A stretch of 64,000 nucleotides of DNA, from positions 248,001-312,000 of the forward strand of contig NZ_JARHUJ010000007.1 in the NCBI RefSeq assembly GCF_029223285.1. Direction: 5' to 3'. The notes beneath the pieces are model-generated. The model had not been told where the DNA came from, searched no databases, and worked only from the letters and a program-made list of their open reading frames with translations. The position numbers were made by a program, and so were the translations under genes. The DNA is from Paraflavitalea sp. CAU 1676 (GTDB taxonomy: Bacteria > Bacteroidota > Bacteroidia > Chitinophagales > Chitinophagaceae). Below, one piece after another: positions 1 through 8,604 of this stretch. Numbering within the stretch: position 1 is the first letter of the stretch; each line of letters begins with the position of its first letter.

Positions 1-1389
1 TTCAGCCTCCAGCACGTTCTTCTGTGCCGTGATCACTTCCAGGTAATTCGCATACCCCGATAGGTACAGGTCCCGTGCCGTAACCACCGCCTCTCGTAAC
101 TGCGTCACTTCCTGATCTTTCATCTGCCACGAGGCACGCGTATTTTGCACCGCACTCAGGTTCGTCACCACTTCGCTATAAGCATCCAGTAAGGTTTGCT
201 GGTATTGGAACACTGCTTCCCGGTTAGCCGCATTCGCGATGGTATATTGCACACGCAGTTCGCCCTGGCGGAAGAAAGGCGCCGTAATGCCGCCCAGCAC
301 ACCATACGTAGCAGAGCCACCCTTGAACAAAAGCCCCGGCGTAAAGGCATTGAGCCCCGCATATGGACTGATCACCAGCGAAGGCAGAAAGGCTTTCCGC
401 GCCGCCACCACGTTCTCCTGCGCCGCCTGCAGTTGAAATTCATACTGGCGTATATCCGGACGGTTCGACAGTAAGGCAGCCGGCACGCCGGCCGCTATCG
501 TGGCACCAAGCCCCTTCATCGCACGGGCCGTATCGCGCACGATGTGCTGTGGATAGTTACCTGCCAATGCATTCAGCTCATTCTCTACACTCACTCTTTC
601 CTGGCGGATGTTGAATTCAATAGATTTTGTATTGAGCAGTTGTGCGTTGAACTGCTGTACCGCCAGTTCAGTAGCGCGCCCTCCCTCTTTCTGCACCTTC
701 ACGATCTCCAGCGCTTCTTCCTGTAGCTTCACGTTACGTTGCACGATCACCAGTTCCTGATCGAGCGCCAGCAAGTGATAGTATCCCTGCGCCAGCTTCG
801 ACACCAGGTTGGTTACCACAAACTGCCGCGCCTCGCGGGTAGACAGCACTTCCGCCTGCGCCGCTTTCTTCAAATGCTTCAGCTTACCCCACACGTCGAT
901 CTCCCAATTGCTGCGCAGACCGATGAACACATCTGTGGTGGGGCCCACCGGTATCCGTTGATCCTTATTGATATTGGGCGAAAGATTGGTATCGAAATTA
1001 CCCACGCCATTCAACGTGTAGTCGCCATAACGGTCGGCACTACCGCTTACCACACCATCCAGCGAAGGCAACAGGGCGCCGCGCCGGGCCACCAGCCTCG
1101 CCTCTGCCACGATCACCCGTTGCAGGGCGATCTGCAGATCCGTATTACGCTTCATAGCCGAATCGATGAAAGTCACGAGGTGTACGTCGGGAAAGAAACG
1201 CCGGAATTCCAGTACAACAGCATCGGCTCCAACGCCCTGCTGTACGGAATCCTGCCGGCTGTACTGCTCAGGCAGCGCCCTGATGGCTGAAACAGGTTGC
1301 GGCGCCATCACCTTACAACCGGCAGGCAGTACACCCATGACAAGAACAAATAAGTATAAATAATTACGATGCTTTATCAAAAGGTTCAT
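1..1389 (-). CDS. RND efflux outer-membrane channel lipoprotein (TolC/NodT family), 3' end cut by window
   Basis: Outer-membrane exit duct of a tripartite efflux pump. The reading frame is open from an ATG at 1389 to the window edge (463 codons, no stop). The N-terminus MNLLIKHRNYLYLFVLVMG runs into a lipobox LPAGC, so the mature protein should be a lipid-anchored NodT-type channel. A motif like that of the family (FIDSAMKRNTDLQIALQRV, then EARLVARRGALLPSLDG) lies near residues 75-115, and SNWEIDVWGKLKHLKKAA is the usual OEP core. It is the third gene of the operon with the permease and adaptor upstream, 78 bases after the permease stop. Those 78 bases carry a short octamer repeat and a TTTGAAATTTGAAATC direct repeat. 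Function is known from the family; the transported drug is not predictable. Confidence 0.9.
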   Translation of the reverse strand, partial: MNLLIKHRNYLYLFVLVMGVLPAGCKVMAPQPVSAIRALPEQYSRQDSVQQGVGADAVVLEFRRFFPDVHLVTFIDSAMKRNTDLQIALQRVIVAEARLVARRGALLPSLDGVVSGSADRYGDYTLNGVGNFDTNLSPNINKDQRIPVGPTTDVFIGLRSNWEIDVWGKLKHLKKAAQAEVLSTREARQFVVTNLVSKLAQGYYHLLALDQELVIVQRNVKLQEEALEIVKVQKEGGRATELAVQQFNAQLLNTKSIEFNIRQERVSVENELNALAGNYPQHIVRDTARAMKGLGATIAAGVPAALLSNRPDIRQYEFQLQAAQENVVAARKAFLPSLVISPYAGLNAFTPGLLFKGGSATYGVLGGITAPFFRQGELRVQYTIANAANREAVFQYQQTLLDAYSEVVTNLSAVQNTRASWQMKDQEVTQLREAVVTARDLYLSGYANYLEVITAQKNVLEAE

Positions 1390-1435
1390 TGGTTCTCTGT
1401 TTGAAATTTGAAATCACCGGCTTCAATGGCTCGTA

Positions 1436-1464
1436 GCCTCGATGCCTTGTTGCCTCGATGCCTC
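1436..1464. repeat. Octanucleotide repeat array, site A (downstream of RND permease)
   Basis: The plus strand reads GCCTCGAT, GCCTTGTT, GCCTCGAT, GCCTC in register, an 8-base unit with small variation. It starts just after the start region of the channel gene and ends within three bases of the permease stop codon (1468-1470). Related arrays are at 1516-1555 and 12455-12493. Confidence 0.75.
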
Positions 1465-1467
1465 CCG

Positions 1468-4400
1468 TCACCCATGTACTTCGTCCGGCACCAGCCCCTC
1501 CACAGGTCCTGTATTCCTCGTTGCCTTGTTGCCTCGATCACTCGGTGCCTTCTTCGATGCAAACAACACATACAAGCCCGGCACCAGGAACACGCCGAGT
1601 ATCGTACCCGTCAACATGCCCCCTGCCGCTGCCGTACCAATCGAGCGATTACCCATGGCACCCGCGCCCGATGCTACACACAAGGGTATCAAACCCGCAA
1701 TAAAGGCAAAGGAGGTCATGAGAATAGGCCGCAATCGCGACACCGCACCTTCCCGTGCCGCCTGCAGCACAGTAAGCCCCTCCTTTTGTCGCTGCACGGC
1801 AAACTCCACCACCAGGATGGCGTTTTTACCCAGCAAGCCAATGAGCATCACCAGCGCCACCTGCGCATAGATATTGTTCTCCAGCCCCGCCACCAGCAGC
1901 AACGCAAAGGCGCCTGCAATACCAGCCGGCAATGAAAGGATCACCACCAAGGGCAACAGGAAGCTCTCATACTGAGCCGCCAGCAGTAAATACACGAACA
2001 ACAGGCAGATCATGAAAATATAAATGGCCTGGTTACCCGACAGGATCTGCTCCCGCGTCATACCGCTCCATTCATAACTATAGCCGCGCGGCAATACACT
2101 GTCGGCCGTTTGTTGAATGGCCGCAATGGCCTGCCCGCTCGTATACCCCGGCGCCGCATCCCCATTGATCATCGCCGCCGTGTACATATTGTATCGCGTG
2201 ATCTGCTCCGGACCAAACACCTTCTCCATCTTAATAAAGTTGCTGTAAGGCACCATTTCGCCCTTATCGTTCTTCACATACAGCTTCAACACATCTTCGG
2301 GATTCGCCCTGTACTGCGGCAATGCCTGCAGCATCACTTTGTACATCTGCCCGAAGCGGATGAAATTGGTAGCATAGTAACTACCCAGCAGCGTTTGCAG
2401 CGTACTCATCGCATTATCGATCGTAATACCCTGCTTGGCCGCCATCTCCTGGTCAACATGAATTACGTATTGCGGAAAGTTGGGATCAAAGCCCGTGAAC
2501 GCACCGGAGATAGCCGGGTTGTTGTTGACAGCTGCGAGAAAATCTTCCGTCACCTTAGCCGTTGCCCGAAGATCATCGCCCCGGTTCTGGTTCAACAGGC
2601 GGAATTCGAAACCTCCCGCATTACCGAAGCCCGGCACCGTGGGCGGTGAAAAGAAATCGATGGTCGCATCGGAGATATGCCTTGTCTTATGCTGAAGCAC
2701 TTCGATCAGTTCGGGCACGGTCTCCTTCCTTTTCTCCCAACTCTTCAGGTTGATCATCGCCATGCCATACGATGCACCCGTAATGTCACTCATCAAACTG
2801 TACCCGGCCAGCGTGCTCACGTTCTCGATGGTACTCATACCGCCAATCGATTGCTGTACGGCATCCAGTACCGCTTCGGTACGCTCTACCGTAGAACCGG
2901 GCGGCGTGGTCACGTTCACATAGATCATGCCCTGGTCTTCCGAAGGAATGAAACCGGTAGGCAATACCTTGCCCGAGATCCAGATCGCCCCCACAAAGAA
3001 CACCAGCATCAACGCCGTCACCAGCCTCCGGCCCGCCATCCACTGCACCATGCGGCCATACTTACGCTCCGTGCCATCATATACTTTATTGAAGGAACCA
3101 TAAAAGCGTTGTAACAAATTCTTCTTGCGCGTGCCCGGTGGTGTGTGCTTCAACAGCAAGGCACACAAAGCAGGCGTCAGCGTCAGTGCATTGATACCAG
3201 AGATCACGATCGCCATGGCCAATGTTAAAGAGAACTGGCGGTAGAATACCCCTACTGGTCCACTCAAAAAGGCCACCGGCACAAACACGGCCGACATCAC
3301 CAGCGTGATCGCTACGATCGCACTGCCGATCTCCTTCATCGCCGCCACCGTAGCATCCATCGCACTCATATGAAACTGCGTCATCTTTACGTGCACCGCT
3401 TCCACTACTACGATCGCATTGTCCACCACAATACCGATCGCCAGTACCAACGCAAACAGGGTTAGCATGTTAATGGAGAAACCCAGCATTTGCATAAAGG
3501 CCAGCGTACCCACCAGCGCCACCGGCACCGCCAGTGCCGGGATCAGCGTAGAACGGAAATCCTGCAAAAAGATGAACACCACCAGGAACACCAAAAGGAA
3601 TGCTTCCACCAGCGTTCGCAACACCTCGTTAATACTCGCATCCAGAAAGCGGCTCACATCATACGCATAGTTGTACACCATGCCCGGCGGAAATACCGTA
3701 GACTCCAGCGTTTCCATCTTCGCTTTGATATTGGCGATCACCTCCTGCGCGTTCGATCCCGGCCGCTGCTTGATCATGATCGACGCCGATGGCCGGCCAT
3801 CCGTCTTCGACACCATATCATAACTCACCGTACCAAACTCCACATCGGCAATATCCTTCAACCGCAATACCGACCCATCATTGTTACCACGCAACACCAC
3901 TTGCCGGTACGCTTCGGGCGTATTGAACTTGCCCGTATACTTTAATACATATTGTTTGGCCTGCTTGTCCTTGCCCGAGTTCTCACCCGTAACACCCGGC
4001 GCCGCCTCGATATTCTGCGCACGCAGGGCCGCAATGATCTCTTCCGTCGAAATATTATACGCCAATAATTTGTCGGGCTTCAACCACACCCGCATGGAGT
4101 AATCGCGCGAGCCCATAATATCTACAAACCCTACCCCATTGATCCGCTTCAGCTCCTGCAGGATATTGATATCCGTAAAATTGTAAATGAACTCTTCATC
4201 GGCCGCACTGTCCTTACTCATTACATTCAGGTACAGCAGCATACTGTTCACTTCCTTCTCGGTCGTAACCCCGGCCTTGATCACTTCTTCGGGCAACTCA
4301 TCGAGCACCGTCGTAACCCGGTTCTGTACATTCACCGCTGCCAGATCGGGGTCCGTACCCACTTCAAAGAAGACCTGCACCAGCGTAACACCGTTGTTAC

Positions 4401-4647
4401 TGCTTACCGAGTTCATGTAGGTCATGCCCGGCACGCCATTGATGGCGCGCTCCAGCGGCGTAGCCACTGCTTTGGCGCATACCTCGGCATTGGCGCCATT
4501 GTAACTGGCCGTGACCACCACCGAGGGCGGCACGATATCGGGAAACTGCGTAACCGGTAAAGTATATAAAGCCAGCACACCGAGCAGCGTGATGACCAAA
4601 GAGATCACCAGCGACAACACCGGCCTGCGTATAAATTTTTCAAGCAT
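1468..4647 (-). CDS. RND multidrug efflux permease, HAE1 (AcrB-like) family
   Basis: Inner-membrane proton/drug antiporter of 1059 residues, the normal length for HAE1 permeases. The start MLEKFIRRPVLSLVISLVIT is the classic first transmembrane helix. TM4 reads GIVVDNAIVVVEAV (D409, N410) where E. coli AcrB has two aspartates; the TM10 lysine is kept in GKNAILVVEFA. The porter-domain signature GVPGMTYMNS and the second-half helix GYSYEWSGMTREQ are intact. The last roughly 20 residues (APSDRGNKATRN and following) lie beyond the last membrane helix and are encoded by an octamer repeat array, so the tail looks acquired. It sits between the adaptor (100 bases upstream) and the outer-membrane channel (78 bases downstream). 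Confidence 0.95.
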   Translation of the reverse strand: MLEKFIRRPVLSLVISLVITLLGVLALYTLPVTQFPDIVPPSVVVTASYNGANAEVCAKAVATPLERAINGVPGMTYMNSVSSNNGVTLVQVFFEVGTDPDLAAVNVQNRVTTVLDELPEEVIKAGVTTEKEVNSMLLYLNVMSKDSAADEEFIYNFTDINILQELKRINGVGFVDIMGSRDYSMRVWLKPDKLLAYNISTEEIIAALRAQNIEAAPGVTGENSGKDKQAKQYVLKYTGKFNTPEAYRQVVLRGNNDGSVLRLKDIADVEFGTVSYDMVSKTDGRPSASIMIKQRPGSNAQEVIANIKAKMETLESTVFPPGMVYNYAYDVSRFLDASINEVLRTLVEAFLLVFLVVFIFLQDFRSTLIPALAVPVALVGTLAFMQMLGFSINMLTLFALVLAIGIVVDNAIVVVEAVHVKMTQFHMSAMDATVAAMKEIGSAIVAITLVMSAVFVPVAFLSGPVGVFYRQFSLTLAMAIVISGINALTLTPALCALLLKHTPPGTRKKNLLQRFYGSFNKVYDGTERKYGRMVQWMAGRRLVTALMLVFFVGAIWISGKVLPTGFIPSEDQGMIYVNVTTPPGSTVERTEAVLDAVQQSIGGMSTIENVSTLAGYSLMSDITGASYGMAMINLKSWEKRKETVPELIEVLQHKTRHISDATIDFFSPPTVPGFGNAGGFEFRLLNQNRGDDLRATAKVTEDFLAAVNNNPAISGAFTGFDPNFPQYVIHVDQEMAAKQGITIDNAMSTLQTLLGSYYATNFIRFGQMYKVMLQALPQYRANPEDVLKLYVKNDKGEMVPYSNFIKMEKVFGPEQITRYNMYTAAMINGDAAPGYTSGQAIAAIQQTADSVLPRGYSYEWSGMTREQILSGNQAIYIFMICLLFVYLLLAAQYESFLLPLVVILSLPAGIAGAFALLLVAGLENNIYAQVALVMLIGLLGKNAILVVEFAVQRQKEGLTVLQAAREGAVSRLRPILMTSFAFIAGLIPLCVASGAGAMGNRSIGTAAAGGMLTGTILGVFLVPGLYVLFASKKAPSDRGNKATRNTGPVEGLVPDEVHG
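1516..1555. repeat. Octanucleotide repeat array, site B (inside the 3' end of the RND permease gene)
   Basis: The plus strand reads CCTCGTT, GCCTTGTT, GCCTCGAT, CACTCGGT, GCCTTCTT. On the coding (minus) strand this is translated as KAPSDRGNKATRN at the permease C-terminus. Its outer edge on the minus strand, AGAAGGCACC, is shared with site C near 12490. Confidence 0.75.
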
Positions 4648-4746
4648 GAGTAATAGTTAAGATTGAAACATCACATAGGAAAAATCATGACCACCGCAAC
4701 AGGCCACCACCCGTTACGCTCGCCGGCACTACAAAGCCAACGCAGG

Positions 4747-5871
4747 TTATTCGGCGCTTTCCGCCATCACCGATTGCATAGAGATCTCCCGCGGCACCAC
4801 CGTGTTGCCTTCACGGATATTCTGTACACCTTCATACACGATGCGGTCTTCGGCCGACAAACCCGATTTCACCAGGATAAAATCCTCCACCCGTGTATCG
4901 GGCACAAAACTTTTCATCTTCACCCGGTTGCTCTTATCCACGACAAACACATAGTTTTTGTCCTGTATCTCAAAAACCGACCGCGAAGGGATCATCAATG
5001 CATTAGGAACCGTGGAGGTCACCATCACTTTACCACTGGCGCCATGCTTTAGTATTTTAGACGGATTGGGGAAACTAGCGCGGAAAGCAATAGAACCCGT
5101 AGCAGGCTCAAACTCACTTTCCATCGTTTCTATCTTGCCCTCATATTTATAATGGGAGCCATCGGCCAATACCAGGTTCACCGTTTCACCAATGCGGTTA
5201 CCCGCCTGACCGGCCTTTATATAATGGAGGTATTCGTTTTCCGACACATTGAAATAGGCATGCATGGAGCGGATGTCTGATACAGTGGTCAGCAGCGCTC
5301 CCTCCGCGATGAGGCTGCCCAGCTTATGCGGAATACGATCGATGATGCCATCAAAAGGAGCGCGTATCATGGTATAGGCGAAGCGGATATTGGCCTTTTC
5401 TAACTGCGCCTGCGCTTCAGCTACCTTCGCATTGGCCACCGCTACGCGGGCCTTGGCCAGTTCCAGTTCAGAGGCCGGCAACACATTTTTACCCACCAGG
5501 GTCTTTACGCGCGTCATCTCCACTTCAGCCGCTTTTACTTCGGCGCCTGCACTCGACAACTGGGCCGATGCTTCCGAAACAGCTACTTTAAACTCCGCTT
5601 CATTGAGCCGGAACAGGGGCTGTCCTTTCTTCACGAGCTGACCTTCATCCACCAGGATCTGCTCCAGGAAACCATCCACCTTGGCGCGCAATTCAACATT
5701 CTGGAACGCATTGATGGTAGCCACGTACGAGCGGTGCAGCAGGGTATCCTTATACCCCAGTTGCAAAACCGGTAATTCAAGGTCCTTTTGTTTTTCTTTG
5801 GTATTGCCTTTTACCGTACAGCCAGTCAGATACAACAGGGCCAGTACAGCGGCAACTTGTACAATCTTCAT
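4747..5871 (-). CDS. RND efflux periplasmic adaptor (membrane fusion protein)
   Basis: Adaptor that bridges the inner-membrane permease and the outer-membrane channel; 374 residues, typical length. The N-terminus MKIVQVAAVLALLYLTGC is a lipoprotein signal with Cys18. The lipoyl half motifs are visible around residues 60-85 (ELRAKVDGFLEQILVDEGQLV KKGQPLF) and 165-195 (MIRAPFDGIIDRI). Between them lies an Ala/Lys/Glu-rich helical hairpin (residues about 90-160) that would dock on the channel. The beta-barrel and membrane-proximal domains follow. It is the first pump gene of the operon. No obvious regulator adjoins it, but see the phased TTAA repeats at 6470-6496. Confidence 0.93.
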   Translation of the reverse strand: MKIVQVAAVLALLYLTGCTVKGNTKEKQKDLELPVLQLGYKDTLLHRSYVATINAFQNVELRAKVDGFLEQILVDEGQLVKKGQPLFRLNEAEFKVAVSEASAQLSSAGAEVKAAEVEMTRVKTLVGKNVLPASELELAKARVAVANAKVAEAQAQLEKANIRFAYTMIRAPFDGIIDRIPHKLGSLIAEGALLTTVSDIRSMHAYFNVSENEYLHYIKAGQAGNRIGETVNLVLADGSHYKYEGKIETMESEFEPATGSIAFRASFPNPSKILKHGASGKVMVTSTVPNALMIPSRSVFEIQDKNYVFVVDKSNRVKMKSFVPDTRVEDFILVKSGLSAEDRIVYEGVQNIREGNTVVPREISMQSVMAESAE

Positions 5872-6034
5872 AACAGATAATATTGATGTAGAGTAATGCC
5901 AGAATTAGGCAGCAATAAGCATCGCTGCTACACAGCCCAAGCCATATAGCGCAATGCATCACCGTAGATGTTTACGACATGAATAAAAGCCTTAACAAGG
6001 CATGATAGGGAACAATAAAAAGGAAAACGCCCGG

Positions 6035-6409
6035 TCAGAAAGGAGTAAACCGGAACAGGAAAATATAGTAGAATGGAAAGATCTTATGTGCGTTGCCTGC
6101 GGGAAGTGCCACAGCAACATCCCGATGTTCTGCAGATCGTGTATCACCCGAAGGCGCCTGTACAGAAACCAGGTAAGGAGAAATAGCCCGCAAACGAAGC
6201 CGGTGTTTCAGTTGCCGGGTTATCGGCGGACGGCCGCTGAAGCACTCATTGTCGTCCTGGTGCATCGCCGCTGCCTGTATCCTTTCGAAGTTCGTGCAGC
6301 AGGCATGATCGCAGGCTTTCGGCTGCGGATCAAAACGAGGCCCTTCTGCGCGGGAAATACTTCCCAGCAGAACACAAAGAACAACTTGTATGACGAATCT
6401 TATATGCAC
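6035..6409 (-). CDS. Possible small secreted cysteine-containing protein
   Basis: I do not recognise a family. The 124-residue frame starts MHIRFVIQVVLCVLLGSISRA, a good signal peptide, followed by ACDHACC, a short His/Asp/Cys-containing stretch, and ends in an aromatic-rich tail. A Bacteroidota-like -7 box (TACTTTTG on the minus strand) lies 14 bases before the ATG. It is 163 bases upstream of the RND adaptor on the same strand, so it could be the first gene of that operon. A competing plus-strand frame over the same DNA has no signal peptide or family features. If this call is wrong, 5872-6677 is an 806-base non-coding stretch. Confidence 0.4.
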   Translation of the reverse strand: MHIRFVIQVVLCVLLGSISRAEGPRFDPQPKACDHACCTNFERIQAAAMHQDDNECFSGRPPITRQLKHRLRLRAISPYLVSVQAPSGDTRSAEHRDVAVALPAGNAHKIFPFYYIFLFRFTPF

Positions 6410-6423
6410 AATGATAGCCGCGG

Positions 6424-6431
6424 CAAAAGTA
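6424..6431 (-). promoter_or_regulatory. Candidate -7 box for the possible secreted protein / RND operon
   Basis: TACTTTTG on the minus strand fits the Bacteroidota -7 consensus TAnnTTTG and lies 14 bases before the ATG at 6409. No clear -33 TTG is found 19 bases upstream, which would fit an activator-dependent promoter. Confidence 0.35.
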
Positions 6432-6469
6432 AGGCGATACGATCATATTGACCAGCTTCTAATCAACTC

Positions 6470-6496
6470 TTAATACACGCCTTAAGATAATCTTAA
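6470..6496. promoter_or_regulatory. Phased TTAA repeats with perfect 15-base palindrome, candidate response-regulator site
   Basis: TTAA occurs at 6470, 6482 and 6493, that is at 12- and 11-base spacing, about one helical turn. The last two form the perfect palindrome TTAAGAT-A-ATCTTAA (6482-6496). Helically phased direct repeats are typical of OmpR/PhoB-family response-regulator sites. They lie 39-73 bases upstream of the minus-strand -7 box, a suitable place for an activator. Confidence 0.4.
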
Positions 6497-6677
6497 CATA
6501 CCACCTTATATATAGGATCAGCATAGCCACGCATAACGATTTTGGCTCATTTTAATAAAGTCATTCCGGCAATGGGAATAAAACAATTGGCATACGATAC
6601 ATAACCCGCTGGTCGTTAAGCACCTGAATTGTGGCACGCCGATGGGAACATAGGCATTGTACTCAAATCCGTATGTC

Positions 6678-8195
6678 ATGTACCCTTTTTACAAGTTGAT
6701 CAGATCATTCCTTTATTCACTGCTCCTGATGCTGGCTGCATTAACAGTCCATGCACAGCCTTGCACTCCGCAGGGTGTTGAATCGGTGTATGGTACCAAC
6801 AATACCTGGATCGGTTATGTATACGAAGGAAGAAATTTTGAAACCTATAAAGGCTATATCAATGAAGGCAACGCAGCAAGCGCTACGTTCAATGAAACCT
6901 TCGGCGGCGACCAGGTGAACTTCGCCACCAATGGTTGCCCGGTATATACCGAAGAGTTCAGCGTTCGTTTCAGGCTCACAAAAACATTTGCCAATGCCAA
7001 CTACAACTTCACCGTTGGCGCCGATGATGGCTACCGCCTCAGTCTCGATGGCGGCAATACCTGGGTCATCAACCGCTGGAACGATCAGAGCTATACGGCC
7101 ACCAGCTATGAAACAAGCCTCAATGGCACCTACGACCTCGTCGTGGAGTTTTATGAGAACCATGGCGGCAACCGCGTCTCCTTCGATGTAGTGGCCATCT
7201 GTACCGGCGATGGCAACCCATCGGATTATGGCAACAACAATACCTGGACCGGCTACCTCTACCAGGGCACCAACTTCAACAAGTATAAAGGGTATATCGC
7301 CCGTGGCGATGGCATCAGCCTCAACTTCGATGAGAGCTTCGGTGGTTCAAACGTCGCCTTCATGACCAGCAATTGCAGCATCACCACACAAAACTTCAGC
7401 GCCCGCTTCCGCTCAAAGACCACGCTGAACGGTAGCTACCAGTTTACCGTAGGCGGCGATGATGGATACCGCCTCAGCCTCGATGGCGGCAACACCTGGA
7501 TCATCAACCGCTGGAACGACCAGGCTTACTACTCCTCCACGCAAACCATCTACAACCTAAGCGGCATCTACGACCTCGTATTGGAATATTATGAGAACGG
7601 CGGCGACAACAGGCTTACCTTCTCCGCGTCACAATTAAGCTTACTGCCGGTTACCCTGCTAAGCTGGAATGCAAAACCTGTCAACAACAACCAGGTGCTG
7701 CTCAACTGGAAAACAGCCGATGCGGTCAACTTCCATCATTACATCGTGCAAAAGAGTTTCGACGGACAGGCATTTCAAAACATCGGGCAGGTAACCCCAC
7801 AATCCGGCAGCGATGTACAAACGTACAGCTTCACCGATCAGCAAGTCAATGGTGGCCGCATCTGGTACCGCCTCGCCATGGTCGATAACGATGGATCGAT
7901 CCGGTACTCAGTCCTCGCATCTGTAATGCTCCAGGAAATAAAAGCTATGCGCGTATTCCCCACCATCGTGGAGAACAACCAAGTGTATGTAGAAAGTCCC
8001 GCCAACATGAACCGCGCCCTGGTAGAATGGGTCGATATGAACGGCCGTTTATGGAAGACCGAGCAACGCGCACTCGTTGCAGGCCGCCAGTCATTGAACC
8101 TGCCAGCCATGGCAGGCAAGGCAACCGGATCGTATATAATACGTATCACAGGAGAGAACGGACTGCGTTATAGCCAGCACATCATTATAAAATAA
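6678..8195 (+). CDS. Secreted protein with two PA14-like domains and T9SS type A sorting domain
   Basis: 505 residues from the ATG at 6678 (a TTG seven codons earlier is the alternative). MYPFYKLIRSFLYSLLLMLA is a signal peptide. Two tandem PA14-like modules of about 135 residues follow; each holds TWxGYxYxGxNFxxYKGYI near its start and DDGYRLSLDGGNTW with NRWNDQ at its core, and the two are near duplicates. Next is a fibronectin III-like module (LSWNAKPVNNNQVLLNWKT). The last 75 or so residues (VFPTIVENNQVYVES to YSQHIIIK) have the layout of a type IX secretion C-terminal domain. PA14 modules commonly bind carbohydrate; no catalytic domain is present, so a surface binding role is inferred. 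Confidence 0.85.
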   Translation: MYPFYKLIRSFLYSLLLMLAALTVHAQPCTPQGVESVYGTNNTWIGYVYEGRNFETYKGYINEGNAASATFNETFGGDQVNFATNGCPVYTEEFSVRFRLTKTFANANYNFTVGADDGYRLSLDGGNTWVINRWNDQSYTATSYETSLNGTYDLVVEFYENHGGNRVSFDVVAICTGDGNPSDYGNNNTWTGYLYQGTNFNKYKGYIARGDGISLNFDESFGGSNVAFMTSNCSITTQNFSARFRSKTTLNGSYQFTVGGDDGYRLSLDGGNTWIINRWNDQAYYSSTQTIYNLSGIYDLVLEYYENGGDNRLTFSASQLSLLPVTLLSWNAKPVNNNQVLLNWKTADAVNFHHYIVQKSFDGQAFQNIGQVTPQSGSDVQTYSFTDQQVNGGRIWYRLAMVDNDGSIRYSVLASVMLQEIKAMRVFPTIVENNQVYVESPANMNRALVEWVDMNGRLWKTEQRALVAGRQSLNLPAMAGKATGSYIIRITGENGLRYSQHIIIK

Positions 8196-8215
8196 GTACA
8201 GGAAGGCGAACCATC

Positions 8216-8252
8216 AACAGGCTGCCGGCGAGTTCCGGCGGCCTGTTACTTT
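8216..8252 (+). terminator. Intrinsic terminator of the PA14 protein gene
   Basis: Arms 8216-8228 (AACAGGCTGCCGG) and 8235-8247 (CCGGCGGCCTGTT) pair over 13 positions with one G-T wobble around a six-base loop, followed by ACTTTTT. The right arm overlaps the stop codon of the convergent small lipoprotein gene. Confidence 0.8.
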
Positions 8253-8416
8253 TTACCAGCCATACGGGCAATAATAAATATGATGAGCCCCACCACGGCA
8301 GCTACGATCAAAATACCGGTCCATACCCCGGCTTTAAAGATACCTCCGATCACTTCACACGAACTTAACCCCACCATCGCGCAAACGGCCAGCAGTAAAT
8401 AATTTAAACGGATCAT
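8246..8416 (-). CDS. Small membrane-anchored lipoprotein of a type conserved in Bacteroidota
   Basis: 56 residues starting at the ATG at 8416, preferred to a longer frame because the lipoprotein signal begins here: MIRLNYLLLAVCAMVGLSSC with Cys20. The mature part, EVIGGIFKAGVWTGILIVAA followed by VVGLIIFIIARMAGKK, is one hydrophobic helix with a basic tail. Very similar small proteins recur across Bacteroidota (from memory some are labelled phosphatidate cytidylyltransferase, which such a short protein cannot be). Function unknown. It converges with the PA14 gene and shares its terminator region. Confidence 0.75.
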   Translation of the reverse strand: MIRLNYLLLAVCAMVGLSSCEVIGGIFKAGVWTGILIVAAVVGLIIFIIARMAGKK

Positions 8417-8604
8417 AAAGAGAAGTTTAGATTGACCATGCAAAACCATTGCCATGCGCCTGCATGCCCCCTCCCATCTTCTTCCACGCCCACCCCTCCT
8501 ATAGCCCCCTACTACTTCCTGCGATGCCTGTTTACCCCCGGGGCACAAGAATTGATAGCAGTACGGTATTCGTAATAAACCAACTGACACCTAAACACTT
8601 ATCG

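Noticed and set aside
739-1290. Plus-strand open frame of 183 codons
   Set aside because: Antisense to the outer-membrane channel gene, whose frame is confirmed by its lipobox and family motifs.
6002-6451. Plus-strand open frame with CVACGKCH and CRSC motifs resembling a zinc ribbon
   Set aside because: The rest is Arg-rich and featureless, and the opposite strand has a signal peptide and a -7 box; the cysteines are probably by chance.
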